Source: Anagrus nilaparvatae (taxonomy: Eukaryota; Arthropoda; Insecta; Hymenoptera; Mymaridae). Taken from it: a stretch of 64,000 bases of DNA. Position numbers and translations under genes: made by a program. The DNA lies in the NCBI GenBank assembly GCA_022575985.1, contig JAKSXM010000137.1, positions 14,464,001 to 14,528,000 on the forward strand, written 5' to 3'. The stretch's first letter is position 1, and the number at the start of each line of letters is the position of its first letter. A model generated the notes under the pieces. It did not search any database and had not been told where the DNA came from. It saw only the letters and a list, made by a program, of their open reading frames with translations. Shown piece by piece: positions 1 through 12,076 of this stretch.

Positions 1-1108
1 ATCAATTTAATTAAATTAAAGAAACGTTGAATCTAGAACATGTGTCTGATGTAAGCAATTTTTTCTCAACTTTTGTTCAAAGTTATTTACATGTAAAATA
101 TCAATTTTTTGACGTGCTGGTTTCGAAGTATATTAGGTCTCGGGGTCAAAAACTTAGCATGTTATTAGAATTAATTTTTCAGGATCAACTTAATTTGATA
201 AATTTATACGAAATATATTGGGAAATATTATTAATATTATTATAAATATTATTATTTATTTTTATTACCTAATAAATAGGCTGAATATCTGTGGTCGAGA
301 CCTAAAAATTTGAAATAAGCCTATCAAAAAACTTCTGTTTAGCTTAAAAGTAGCGTTGCTTAAAAGTTAGAGAAAAAAGTATTATCTGACATATTCATTT
401 TCTAGACTAATAGCTATAGCAGATTATTTTAAAAAACTAACATTTTTTATATAAAATTTTACAAATTATGCTAGTACATTTGGTAGACAAATAAATATAA
501 AAAAATATATATTTTTTTTTTATTACATATATTATTTTAATGCTAGTCGAAGGTACTTTTTATAACACGATAGACAAATAGTACTTATTTTATCTTTTAT
601 ACTAGCATAAAAATTTATTTATCCATGAAAAAAACCTAATTCAACTGAACAAAAATTTATATAAAAGGAAAATGTTTTTATATAATTATTTTTTTTCACA
701 TTTATTTTTATATAATTATGTAATAAGAACATCAAAGAATAATTTTATTTTGAGTGCGCCATATAGCTTATTTGAATCTAAATATTAATTAAAATTATAA
801 TAATACTGTATAATTAAAGTTATTGATTGGGAATTATTGGTATAAATGTTTTTTCCGGTCATTTATTTATTTTTTTATTATTTGAAGCAAAGACATTATA
901 AACTAATATTGTTAACCTATTTAAAAAATGTCCTGAGTAAAAAAAAAGTTTGTTCTTAGATCAAATATTAGTTAAAAAGTTAACTATATAAATAAGAATT
1001 ATAAATATATTTTAAAGAAAAATAGCTACCAAGAAAATTTTCAATGATTTCAAAAATAAAAGCAAATAAACTATTTCTTGAATAATGCGGGTACTTGCTT
1101 CATTTTAA
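1..1108. other. AT-rich stretch, no gene seen
   Basis: Long A/T runs with stops in all frames. The short open frame at 27-245 has no recognisable motif and low-complexity composition. I see no exon with paired splice sites here. Confidence 0.6.
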
Positions 1109-1743
1109 ATCTCATTAAAAGATTTTACTGTTAATAAAATAATAAAAATTTTAACTAAACCAACAGAGAGGACAGTAGCAGAGGAACTTAACAATAGTTA
1201 CCATCGTAAGAGTTACTCAGTATTAGGAGGAAAAACTTACCTCTGCATCTTAGTAATGATTTTAATGTCAACATTAGTTTATGAAATTATATTTATAACA
1301 TCTTAAGCGCCACACATGCAGTTAACTTGGATCATTGTTATAATTATAATGTGTAAAATAGTACCAGGCGTCGGTGGAAATTCCACCATGGGATCTATCA
1401 CTCTGGTTTTTATATTCATCATTAGCTTAGTAACAGTACCAGACATATTTAGCTTAATGCTTAGAATGTTGAAAGAGACCTTCAAACCAATAAATGTACT
1501 AAAACCAGTGCTCATGGATTAACTACATTTAAACTACATAGCAAGCATAAATGCAACACCAATAAATTGTCTTAATATGGGCTATGGAACGGACAATATA
1601 ACTGACATAATAAGACGCATGGCTTGCTATGTTCCACAAGTGTGGATCATGATTGACGATTTATATGGACCAGGAGTATCCATAGACAAGGCCAGCAGGA
1701 ACACAAGCAAAAACAATACTTATTTACATAAGGGAAATTGTTA
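1109..1743 (+). pseudogene. Unrecognised coding-like frame broken by two in-frame stops
   Basis: One frame runs from 1109 to 1743 (about 210 codons) with only two internal stops, TAA at 1304-1306 and TAA at 1520-1522. That is far more open than neighbouring sequence, and the G+C content is higher. The first segment is hydrophilic (about residues TERTVAEELNN) followed by a hydrophobic stretch. The second segment starts with another hydrophobic run (WIIVIIIM) and contains a further membrane-like stretch. The third is mostly polar and contains GYGTDNITDIIRRM. I do not recognise the family. It could be a decayed gene for a membrane protein, a remnant of a mobile element or endogenous virus, or a chance frame. 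I infer a pseudogene because composition is continuous across the stops. Confidence 0.35.
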
Positions 1744-1867
1744 ATACAAATAAATTTATATTTAATAATTAACTTGCTTAAAATACATTTATAAATCACT
1801 TATAAATAACACAGCTGCACAAAAAAAAAAGTTCTGATCCTGTAACTAGACCTACCTACAGGTAAGT

Positions 1868-2240
1868 TTTTCGATATCCTAAAACCGAATCTGAAGTCAG
1901 AATTTAGCCTACATCCTCAGATTTTGCCATAGCTCCCCCCCAGCCTCTAAACAACCCCAAAAATCAAATATTTTACTATGTCCAAAAGTTAAAAATAAAA
2001 GTACTTTAGTAACGTATTTTGATGCTTTAAAACTGAATCTGATGTCAGAATTCAGCCTACATCCTCAGATTTTGCCCCAGCTACCCCCAGCCACCCTCTA
2101 AACCGCCCCAAAAAGCAAATATTTTACTATGTCCAAAAGTTAAAAATAATAGTACCTTATTTACGTATTTTGATGTTCTAAAAACGAATTTCAAGTCAAA
2201 ATTTACCTATCACCCTTAATTTTTGCCCCAGCTTTTTTAA
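1868..2240. repeat. Tandem repeat, about 150 bp x 2.5-3
   Basis: Three successive copies begin near 1868, 2017 and 2167. Each starts with a variant of CCGAATCTGAAGTCAG, followed by CTACATCCTCAGATTTTGCC, a C-rich stretch and TTTACTATGTCCAAAAG. The third copy is more diverged and truncated, ending in a TTTTTTAACTTTT ladder. No coding potential is seen. Confidence 0.75.
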
Positions 2241-2351
2241 CTTTTTTAACTTTTTAACTTTTCTACACAGTAGAATTCAATCCAAAGTTTATAAGAATGG
2301 ATACGAAAAACAAAATTATTACAAATTGGTACCAAGAACCAACTTTTTCAG

Positions 2352-4858
2352 TTGAACCATCAGAAGGGCCAACACGTCCTTAAAAAAGGCCATACAAAGT
2401 TGACAAAATGCAGTAAATGCAATGTATATATATCCAAGCGTAAGGTCAAAGAACACCAAAGTAAAAATATTTGTCGAATGATAGCAGATAATCAGAAAAT
2501 AATAATGAATGAACCGTATATGAGTGCCAATTATGTAGTAAAAGTTTTAATGATCGGTCAAATCTGTTGACCCATCAGAAGGACCAACACGGCCTTAAAC
2601 AAGGCCATGCAAAGTTGACAAAATGCAGTAAATGCAATGTATATATATCCAAGCGTAAGGTCAAAGCACACCAATGTAAAAATATTTGTCGAATCATAGA
2701 AGAAAATCAGAAGATAACAATGAAAGAACCGTATATGAGTGCCAATTATGTAGTAAAAGTTTTAATCATCGGTCAAATCTGTTGACCCATCAGAAGAACC
2801 AACACGGCCTTAAAAAAGGCCTTGCAAAGTTGCCAAAAAGCAGTAAATGCAATGTATATATATCCAAGCGTAAGGTCAAAGCACACCAGAGTAAAAATAT
2901 TTGTGGAATGATAGCAGATAATCAGAAGATAATAATGGAGGAACCGTATATGAGTACCAATTATGTAGTAAAAGTTTTAATGATCAGTCAAATCTGTTGA
3001 TCCATCAGAAGGACCAATACGGCCTTAAAAAAGGCCATGCAAAGTTGACAAAATGCAGTAAATGCAATGTATATATATCTAAGCGTAAGGTCAAAGCACA
3101 CCAAAGTAAAAATATTTGTCGAATGATAGCAAATAAACAAAAAATAATAATGGAAGAACCGTATATGAGTGCCAATTATGTAGTAAAAGTTTTAATGATC
3201 GGTCAAATCTGTTGATCCATCAGAAGGACCAACACGGCCTTAAAAAAGGCCATGCAAAGTTGCCAAAAAGCAGTAAATGCAATGTATATATATCTAAGCG
3301 TAAGGTCAAAGAACACCAAAGTAAAAATATTTGTCGAATGATAGCAGATAATCAGAAAATAATAATGGAAGAACCGTATATGAGTGCCAATTATGTAGTA
3401 AAAGTTTTAATGATCGGTCAAATCTGTTGATCCATCAGAAGGACCAACACGGCCTTAAAAAAGGCCATGCAAAGTTGCCAAAAAACAGTAAATGCAATGT
3501 ACATATCTCCAAGCGTATGGTCAAAGAACACCAAAGTAAAAATATTTGTCGAATCATATGAAGATAATCAGAAGATAATAATGGAAGAACCGTATATGAG
3601 TGCCAATTATGTAGTAAAAGTTTTAATGATCGGTCAACTCTGTTAACCCATCAGAAGGACCAACACGGCCTTAAAAAAGGCCATGCAAAGCTGCCAAAAA
3701 GCAGTAAATGCAATGTATATATATCCAAGCGTAAGGTTAAAGCACACCAAAGTAAAAATATTTGTCGAATGATAGCAAATAAACAAAAAATAATAATGGA
3801 AGAACCGTATATGAGTGCCAATTATGTAGTAAAAGTTTTAATGATCGGTCAAATCTGTTGATCCATCAGAAGGACCAACACGGCCTTAAAAAAGGCCATG
3901 CAAAGTTGCCAAAAAGCAGTAAATGCAATGTATATATATCCAAGCGTAAGGTCAAAGAACACCAAAGTAAAAATATTTGTCGAATGATAGCAGATAATCA
4001 GAAAATAATAATGGAAGAACCGTATATGAGTGCCAATTATGTAGTAAAAGTTTTAATGATCGGTCAAATCTGTTGATCCATCAGAAGGACCAACACGGCC
4101 TTAAAAAAGGCCATGCAAAGTTGCCAAAAAACAGTAAATGCAATGTACATATCTCCAAGCGTATGGTCAAAGAACACCAAAGTAAAAATATTTGTCGAAT
4201 CATAGAAGATAATCAGAAGATAATAATGGAAGAACCGTATATGAGTGCCAATTATGTAGTAAAAGTTTTAATGATCGGTCAATTCTGTTAACCCATCAGA
4301 AGGACCAACACAGCCTTAAAAAAGGCCATGCAAAGCTGCCAAAAAGCAGTAAATGCAATGTATATATATCCAAGCGTAAGGTTAAAGCACACCAAAGTAA
4401 AAATATTTGTCGAATGATAGCAAATAAACAAAAAATAATAATGGAAGAACCGTATATGAGTGCCAATTATGTAGTAAAAGTTTTAATGATCGGTCAAATC
4501 TGTTGATCCATCAGAAGGACCAACACGGCCTTAAAAAAGGCCATGCAAAGTTGCCAAAAAGCAGTAAATGCAATGTATATATATCTAAGCGTAAAGTCAA
4601 TGCACACCAAAATAATAATAGTTGTCGAATGATAGCAGATAATCAGAAAATAATAATGGTAGAACCGTATATGAGTACCAATTATGTAGTCAAAGTTTTA
4701 ATGATCGGTCAAATCTGTTTACCCATCAGAAGGACCAACACGGCCTTAAAAAAGGCCATGCAAAGTTGACAAAATGCAGTAAATGCAATGTATATATATC
4801 CAAGCGTAAGGTCAAAGCACACCAAAGTAAAAATATTTGTCGAATGATAGCAGATAAT
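2352..4858 (+). repeat. Twelve-copy 215-bp tandem array derived from a C2H2 zinc-finger gene
   Basis: Copies start with CATCAGAAGG at 2358, 2573, 2788 and then about every 215 bp to roughly 4724. Each encodes two zinc-finger-like motifs. One is C-x2-C-x12-H-x4-H (CQLCSKSFN...THQ...QH). The other is C-x2-C...H-x5-C (CSKCNVYISKRK...H...C). A 215-bp unit is not a multiple of three, so the frame shifts by one base per copy: the frame that carries the second motif runs into a stop (..VLMIGQIC*) where the next copy's first finger should be read. Copies at 3212-3857 and 3858-4502 form a three-unit higher-order repeat differing mainly by one extra T near 3557. I infer that an already frameshifted zinc-finger exon was amplified as a satellite. 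A working polyzinc-finger protein is unlikely unless frames are joined by splicing. Confidence 0.85.
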
Positions 4859-4951
4859 CAATATAATAGTTTGAAAAAATACGATATTTGCAGATCGACA
4901 TTTTTAACAATGTCGAGTTTAGAATATCATAGGTTAATTGAACATAAATAA
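4766..4951 (+). pseudogene. 3' end of the zinc-finger gene, closing the array
   Basis: The last array copy runs in frame out of the repeat into unique sequence ending in a further finger-like motif (YDICRSTF...SLEYHRLIEH) and a TAA stop at 4949-4951. Several AATAAA-type signals follow at 4960-4990. This looks like the true C-terminus of the parental zinc-finger gene. No upstream exons with a start codon were identified, so whether the locus is still expressed is unknown. Confidence 0.5.
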
Positions 4952-4989
4952 ATGTATAAAATAAATATAATAAATGTATCTTAATTTAT

Positions 4990-6120
4990 AATAAATAACT
5001 TTTCTGCAAAAAACAAGATTTTTTTATTATTTTTTTGAAATCTATTTTTGCAAAAAAAATGAAAATTAGCCATATATAAAAAGGTGTTGAAATACTCAAA
5101 TGAATCAGGAAACATGACCTGTTCAGGCCATGACACGGTATCTAGAATGATCGAATGATCCTAATGTTATACTCTAAAAATCCAAATCAAAAATTTTTTT
5201 TATTAGGCAATTTTAAGTCTTGTATTTGCGTTCATACAAAATTTGGTTGAAAATTTTCGAGATGCTAAAAAAATATTTTTTTGTAGTGAATTTTTGAAAA
5301 TTGAGACCGATTTTAAAGCTCTCAGCCACCAACTTTTGCTTCATTATATAAAAGCATGAAGAAATGTTAAAAATATTATTAGAAAAACGGTTTCGATCGG
5401 AAATTTCATGGCTATCCGAATTTCCAAACCGTTTTTTAAAATTTTTACGTGGAAACTTGGAAAATTGGAAAATGTGAGCCGTACCGGCTGTAGCTCATAA
5501 CTCAAAACCCGTCACTTCAAATAATTTCAAACTGGGAGTGGAGACTGAGTATTCCATATACTTTCACCTGATATTAATATGGGTATGGGTATTTTCACAT
5601 ACGGAAAAGTTATAACGATAATTAGTGAAATTTCCCTATTTTGAAAATGCAAATTTAGCGAAAAAAGCTATATTTATATGCAAATTTAGGCAGAACCGAT
5701 TTCATATGTAAAATTTATCATAAAATAAATTATTTTTTAATGCCTTGAAACTTTTTCTATTAATATATATAGTCAATTCTACGAAATTAGACTTTTTATA
5801 AGAAGCTATTCAAGTAATTCTTAGTGAAAATGACCTAATAGGAAAACGAATGTCAGGAATTTTGAAAAATCAAATTTGGCTGGATTTAGTATGTTAAAAT
5901 ATGAGACCTTACCAATTTTTATGATTCTAGATTAAAAACTTTTGAAATAGCAGCTGTTTTTTGAATAAAAAATATTTTCCAATTTTTAAAGAAAATCTGA
6001 GTAAATTTTCTTTTTTAATTTTTTTACACTCTGAACAGAGCTCAAAAACTATTTTCAACCATAGAAAATAGCTGAAACTTCTTTTTAAGAGTCATTTCGA
6101 CCGCCCCACCCCCACCATAC
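4990..6120. other. No gene seen; possible old repeat
   Basis: The stretch has somewhat higher complexity around 5100-5640 (for example AAACCGTTTTTTAAA and GAGCCGTACCGGCTGTAGC) but is closed in every frame. It resembles an old dispersed repeat rather than a gene. Confidence 0.4.
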
Positions 6121-6161
6121 TTTATTCCAAACTACAACATTTTTACCTCAACACCTTACAG

Positions 6162-6373
6162 GTATTATGTCGACGATATCATGTTCGGAGATCACAAGGG
6201 TGAAACTAGAGATTCTACAATTGAGAATGAATAAGTGCCTCGCATGTTTGTTTCAGAGATGTATGATGATGCATTTAGTAACATGCAGTCTGGCCGAGAA
6301 AGAGTTAGATTTGAAGGCGTTGAAGGCTCATGTGAACTGTCGGGTTAGAATGGAATGGGAACTTCAAAGACAG
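6162..6373 (+). pseudogene. Broken exon-like stretch, family unknown
   Basis: A good acceptor (ACACCTTACAG) precedes 6162 and a donor (ACAG/GTATAAC) follows 6373. Between them one frame reads 70 codons of exon-like composition (VPRMFVSEMYDDAFSNMQ, SGRERVRFEGVEGSCELSG) with only two stops, TAA at 6232 and TAG at 6346. Each is one substitution from a sense codon. The opening residues include YYVDDIMFG, which recalls the YxDD box of reverse transcriptases, but what follows does not look like one. I cannot name the family. It may be an exon of a dead gene copy. Confidence 0.4.
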
Positions 6374-6494
6374 GTATAACTTTGTTAAAAGGAATAAGAG
6401 GGATAAAAGTTCTTCGGGTTTTCCGATCTAAAAGTCCTGTTGTTTTGAATTATTACCTTCATAACATCGACATTGAGAGTCTGAATTTTTTTTA

Positions 6495-7012
6495 CAGATT
6501 TGGGTGTTATTTTTACTGACATATTTAATTTTGACGAACACATTAACCATGTAGTATCTAAAGCCAAAAAATCTCTGGATCGGATGAAAAGGAGAACTAG
6601 TAAATTAACATACGTGCTTTAATTGTTTTGTATAATTCCTATGTTTTTCCACATCGTATGCTTCTGGAATCTGGTCTAAATCGTCTTACAAATTAGAACA
6701 AGTACAGCATTTATTTATCAAGTACTAAAAAATCTAAAATACCAATGAACTATTTTGAATATTCATACTCTTGAGTCTCATCATAGGATTTAGGATATGG
6801 TGTTTACCCACAAGATATTGTATGGTGTAATTAATTGTCCCCAGCTTAGTGAAATTTTTTTTTTTCGCGACATCTCTTACTCAATTCGTGATTCTAGGCG
6901 CTTATTGGAACACTCTTCGTGGTATAACCATTGTTATTTCTCTTTTCTAAATCGTTGGAAAAGACTTTGGAATATTATTCCCCCCAATATCCAATCAATC
7001 ACTAATCCTTGA
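6495..7012 (+). mobile_element. Non-LTR retrotransposon (jockey/CR1-like) 3' ORF2 remnant
   Basis: Conserved pieces of the C-terminal end of a reverse-transcriptase ORF appear in order but in different frames. First, DLGVIFTDIFNFDEHINHVV at 6497. Next, LYNSYVFPHRMLLESG and LEQVQHLFIKY near 6630-6720. Last, MVFTHKILYGVINCPQ through NRWKRLWNIIPPNIQ at 6797-7010, ending in TGA. This order (LGV..F..HI, ..QVQ..F..Y, ..HKIL.G.I.CP.L, ..R..WN.LP) is typical of jockey/I/CR1-clade elements. Frameshifts and stops show that it is dead, and only the 3' part is present. Confidence 0.8.
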
Positions 7013-8330
7013 ACTTTTAAATGTAAAATTAAATCACTTTACTTAAAATATTATTAATTAATTTAAATAGAATTAAATTTTAATATTGCAAATTTATCTT
7101 ATAACTATTTTGCAAAAAAATTTTTTAAAAAATACTCCTAATTTCTTTATTTTTATTCAGGACATAATTAAAACAGGTTAACGATATTATTATTAATTAA
7201 ATCTTAAACAAATAAAAGCAATTTAATTTTAAACAAATAGTGACTAAAAATTTAAATTTTATATCTTGAAAAGAATATTTTAAATCTGAATAAAAAAGTT
7301 AATCCTAATGCTTCTAAAAAATTTTTAAATATTAAAAAAGCTAGCATAACTATTAAATACAAAAAATTGTCAAGAATTGATTAAGAATACACTGTTGAAT
7401 ATACCACTTGATCAAAATACAAAACTGTCGTAAATTTAAAATTATATTGTAAATTTACTAAAAAAGAATTGAAAATTTCTAACTTAATTTTAACTTTACA
7501 ACAGTTACGTATTTTTAACTAGGGAATTTTGAACACAATGTATTTTACTTAAAAAAACTGTTTTGGCAAGACGTATATCAAAATATAAATGAGAAATATA
7601 ATACATAGATAAGTTATTAATAATAAATAGACTAAACAACAGAAGCTATGAAAATTGCGTGGGATAAAAATAAGTAAAAAATCAAAAATTGACTCTTATC
7701 TTCTTTCTTCTTATGCATTTTAGAGCGCTAAAATTAGAATTTAATTTTTTTTTTGTAAAAATTGCATCATAAAATTATAATATATTATAAGAAAATATTT
7801 TTTGCAAAGAGTGACCTTAAAACAACAATAAAAACATAAGTTTTTATTAATAATGACAAATAAAATCATTTATTTACCAACCTTACTTTCTATTATACTG
7901 ATAATTACATTAAAACTTATTGAAAAAAATTTATTTTAATGATGTATTTGATTAATTATTAACTTAAAATTAAATAATAAACATTTTTTCGTGTAATAAT
8001 TAGGAAAATTAGAATATTTAATGAAATTAGTTTAAATTTTAGTGCTAAAAAGTATAAGAAGTAAGAAGATAAGAATCCCATCTAAATTCATCCTAACTGA
8101 GACTTTCCATTAGGAATTTAAAATATTTTTGTACAAAATACTAATATTTAGTAAAAATGAAATTTTTTTTAAAAATAATTTATTATAAAGTATAAAAAAC
8201 AAAGTTTGGAATGAAAAATATTAATATAATTAAACTATTTGTTTTTTTTTTACTTTTCAATATTAAGTTAATAAAACAATGCGTATATACCAATCACGTA
8301 CTTATAAACATTAACATTTTAAGTTTTTAA
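7013..8330. other. AT-rich intergenic stretch, no gene seen
   Basis: Closed in all frames and dominated by A/T runs. It lies beyond the 3' end of the sorting nexin gene and may include its trailer, but no clear polyadenylation signal stands out. Confidence 0.5.
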
Positions 8331-8340
8331 TGGACATCTG

Positions 8341-8425
8341 GGTTTTTTAATGAATTCCCTGGGTTTTCAGGGTTTTCCAGGGTGAAATTAAATTCCCTGC
8401 ATTTTCAGGGTTTTCCCCATTTTTC
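8341..8425. repeat. Short repeat with CCCTGGGTTTTC / CCCTGCATTTTC copies
   Basis: Two near-copies of AATTCCCTGSRTTTTCAGGG followed by GGGTTTTCC occur within 60 bp, in sequence much richer in G+C than its surroundings. It looks like part of a dispersed repeat. Confidence 0.4.
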
Positions 8426-8539
8426 CAGGCAGTAGACACCCTGTCTTTTTCTAATATGTAATATATATAAAAATTTTATAGTACAATAATTATATATTTT
8501 TAACTCACAGTTTATATAAAAAAGCACATCCAAATTAAA

Positions 8540-10855
8540 TTATGGTATGCTTTCTAAACATTGCTTGATATGTTGCCAACTTTGAAGACCCTGAAACAAA
8601 TATTTTAAAAATTTAAATTGATTTTTAAAAAATTCATAATTTTACAGAACATTATTTAAAAATATTACTTTTTTTGATAATTTGTACTGAAGAACACAAT
8701 AAGAAGTTAATGTTTCTCTTAAATCTATTACTTTTTGCTTTTGAAATCTCTCTATATCCTCCAAAGCTTTCTCAGAAAATTCTCTGCAAAAACAAAAAAA
8801 AAACTCATTATATAAAAAAAATAATAAATTAAAAAAAAAAACTTACGTTAATTCAAGATTAGTTTGTTTTACAAATTCTTCATTTTGTTTTATTTTTTGT
8901 TCAAGTTGTGCAATTTTTGATTCTTTCATCTCTTCCGAGTCTACTGTTCCAAAAAGCCTTGACATTATTCCTAATTTACCTAATTCATTTAATTAATATT
9001 TTAGTTAGGTATATATTTTTAAATTATTTAGTAACAGCAGTAAATTAGCAATCTTAACATCAGTTTATTTTTATGTTGCTTTACTTAAAATTTTAAATAG
9101 TTTGCTTAAAATGATTGAAACATTTAACAAGATTGAAAATTTGCTTAACGTTAAAAATTTGTAGAGTTACATTAAGTTATTAATAATTTATTCAGGCTAA
9201 ATATGTTAAATTAATGTGTCCTTTGTATTAATAAATGAAACTTTGTTTAAAAATTTGATAAATATAATTAGTTTTAGATATTTTTGTTTATTTTTAAAAC
9301 TTTGCAATGAAAGGATGCAGACAAATTTAATACTAGTTGCGTATTTTTATTAGCTTTTTTTCTATAACCTGCTCTATAGAGCATTCTATTTTTTATTACC
9401 TTGAATAACTTTTTCTTTCTGCTCGTATAAAGAAGCTAAATTTTCATTTGCTTCATCATTGTTTAATTGTAAGGCTTCTCGTCTTTTTACAACAGCTTGA
9501 AGTGAAGATCCTCCAAACAACCATTCTTTAAATTGATCTACTATTAACTCTTCTTCTTCAAGAGAAGCATCAATTGCTTCAGCTAAAGAATCTAAATAAT
9601 GTCCAGATTTCTGTTTGGAAAATATATTATTTTTTATTGTACTACTTTAATATTATATAAAAAGCCAAATATAATTTTTTTTTTCATTTATATTACCTGT
9701 AATCCATCTCCCATTTCATTTTCAATTGCACTCCATTCACTAAATACTCTTCCATAATTTGCATGTAATTTGTGCAAACTGTATTGTTTTTCAGCTAATC
9801 TTGCTCTGATGCGAAGTAAATTGTTAAGATTAACCTAAAAATAATAAAAAATTATAATATAAAATATGATTTAATTGAGAATTTTTTTATAAAAAGAATT
9901 ATTGTTCTCAAACTTACTTGTAAATTATAACCATAATTTTTTATTGTTTCAAATCGCTTATCTGGCTTTTTTAAGCGTACCGATACACTTAATGCTTTTA
10001 GTTTAGACTCTGCAATTTGAAGGTATCCTAAAATTTGAAGAGAATGTATAAGTGTTTATTTATTAAATGTATTCAAGAAATTATTACAAGTTATGTAAAA
10101 TATTGTATTATCTTATTACCTGTTTCTTTAACAGTATCTCTCCAATTATCTTTTTGCTGTAAAAAATTTATAAATTGCTTATCTTTTGACAAAACTTGAT
10201 GTGATGCTATTCTTAAAATAAAATTCTAAAAAAATAAAAATGATATTAAATATTCATTTGAATTTTAAAAATTGCAATATAGTACTTATTTTTCTAAATC
10301 TACCTCTAAGCCAGCTCTACGCCTATCTACAAAATCTGGATCAAAGGTATCAGTGGTAACTTTTTGCCAAGCATAAAGTACTTTTTTTTCAGGCAAAGGT
10401 GGTAAAACTATATATGGATATGAAATTTCTAGATATGCTCTTAATAATTCAAATTCTGTATACCTACGCCAAAGTGAACTTATATTTGCTAAAGCATCTT
10501 GAAATTCTGGGTCTGTAACTCTAAAAATTGATTGTTTAAAATAAAAAAATAAAATTTTAAATAAATATATATTTATATTTATTAACTTTGTTTCAATCAA
10601 GTAAACTGTGTAAAACTCCTTTAAATTAAGAGTTCCGTTAACTCTTTTCTCTGCTTCTACTATTGATATTTCCATATGGTCTAGCAAGGTGTCCTAAAAA
10701 TAAATAAAAATTATAATGAATGGTTAGTGATTTAAACAAAAAAATCAATTCACAAAGCTTAAGTATACTTCTTTTTTTGTTTCAGTAATAACTTCATTCA
10801 TCTTTGGCAAGTCACTATTCCCATTTTGTAAAATACTCTCTGTATCTTCACTCAT
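8540..10855 (-). CDS. SNX4: Sorting nexin 4 (PX-BAR protein), complete, ten exons
   Basis: Exons on the minus strand: 10769-10855 (ATG at 10855), 10587-10693, 10304-10520, 10120-10225, 9918-10027, 9697-9834, 9400-9610, 8847-8970, 8669-8783 and 8540-8590 (TAA). All introns are GT..AG, phases join exactly, and the product is 421 aa (human SNX4 is about 450). The PX domain lies at about 36-155. It has SLWRRYTEFELL (R83-R84-Y85, the PtdIns3P-binding site in this family), the PPLPEKK loop at 105-111 and FVDRRRAGLE. From about 190 to the end is the BAR/Vps5 region (NYGRVFSEWSAIENEMGDGL at 235-254 is nearly invariant). SNX4 binds PtdIns3P on early endosomes, bends membrane as a BAR dimer, and recycles receptors and autophagy proteins. 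The N-terminus is short, acidic and variable, as is usual. Identity is from family knowledge by eye, and I am very sure of it. Confidence 0.95.
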
Positions 10856-10859
10856 TGTA

Positions 10860-11540
10860 AAGAATACTAACTTTATCTATTTTGAAAAAGTATACATAAT
10901 AAATAATTATTCTAACAGAAAAAAAACAATTTTTATTTATATCAATTTATAAAGATCAGCCATTTAAACATTAAATGTATTTAAGTATTCTTATTTTATT
11001 TGCTCTTTTTAACATTACTAGTATGCTGCAAAATTCTTATCATCAGATATTTAGTTTTTACACAAGTTTTTTTTATTATTTACAATTACACCACATTTAT
11101 TTTACACCTACTTTTTTGTTTCACGTTTCACGCTCCTATTTTCGATTTTATGATTTAAACGAAATTTAACAAGCCTATGTTCGATAAGGTAGGTATAGCA
11201 TAGTCGGTAAGCAAGGTATCGTTTAGAAATCCTGTTTACGTACGAAATTTAAAATATATTTTAATACTATAGTAGGTTTATCGTGTGCTTTTTGCAGAAA
11301 ATGTAAATTTTACTAAATATTTTTTTTCAAATTTTTTTGTATTTTTATGTTTTTTAAAGTCCAAATATGTAAAAATTTTAATTGTACTACTACAAATGCA
11401 AAAATAAATTCTGCGTGTTATTCTTATGGTACTTTTTATTTATGCGGACAGTTTTGAAATTTTGAGTCTAGTAATTTAAATAGCTCTTGATTGAAGCCAC
11501 CAAATTTTCTCATACACCTTAGGTACCTTTTTTGTTCATC
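10860..11540. other. Upstream of SNX4; presumed promoter side, nothing defined
   Basis: Immediately 5' of the SNX4 start (minus strand). No TATA box, initiator or second divergent gene can be recognised. The plus-strand frame at 10975-11169 is low complexity (Phe, Leu and Tyr rich) and not credible as a gene. Confidence 0.4.
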
Positions 11541-11544
11541 AATA

Positions 11545-11833
11545 CACTGAAAAAAAAATCCACTTGTGGCAAGCGGAATTCCGCTTGTAGCTAATGGAAT
11601 TTTTTATCTTGTCAAACGATTGCAAATTACTTAAAACGTAAAGAAAATTAAAAAAAAATTTTTTCCCCTTACTTAGGATATCCGTATATTAGTATGATGA
11701 GATTTGGGAATTTTTTTGAAAAAAGAAAAGAAAAAATGTTTTTTTTTTTTAATTTTCTTTACGTTTCAAGTCATTTGCAATTGTTTGCGAAAAAAAAAAT
11801 TCCGCTTGCAGCAAGCGCAATTTTTTTTCAGTG
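11545..11833. mobile_element. MITE with CACTGAAAAAAA ends, TA duplication
   Basis: The ends are inverted copies: CACTGAAAAAAAAATCCACTTG... against ...TTTTTTTTCAGTG, with matching inner blocks GGCAAGCGGAATT and ATTCCGCTTGCAGCAAG. TA flanks both ends, as for Tc1/mariner-type insertions. It is 289 bp and non-coding. Related CACTG-tipped elements lie at 42903-43294 and 50809-51249. Confidence 0.75.
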
Positions 11834-12076
11834 TAGTATATTTTTATACTAGGCCGCAAAAATAAATAATGAACCAGATTGCATGTAAATTGCAATCCAG
11901 GGTGAAGCCAAGGATGGCAAACTGCGATTAGGAGATTCTTTTTTTACGACCGAGAGCAAAACATAATTTTATATGTCTATGGCAAAAAAAGCTTATTTTC
12001 TACCCTAGGGAGACGGCTTTTTTGCCCGTTATATGTAAAACTATGTTTTAAATCACGGGAAAAAATATGGGTATTA

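Noticed and set aside
2352..4858. CRISPR-like or coding polyzinc-finger reading of the array
   Set aside because: There are no short spacers between short repeats, the unit is 215 bp of homologous sequence, and the frame is lost in each copy.
6162..6200. YYVDD as a reverse-transcriptase active site
   Set aside because: The residues after it do not match a reverse transcriptase, and the borders look like splice sites of another gene.
10286..10687. 133-codon minus-strand frame as a separate gene
   Set aside because: It is SNX4 exons 2 and 3 read through an intron, and its last residues are intronic.
11200..11235. tRNA or SINE promoter (A-box-like TAGCATAGTCGG)
   Set aside because: No matching B box or cloverleaf could be folded downstream.
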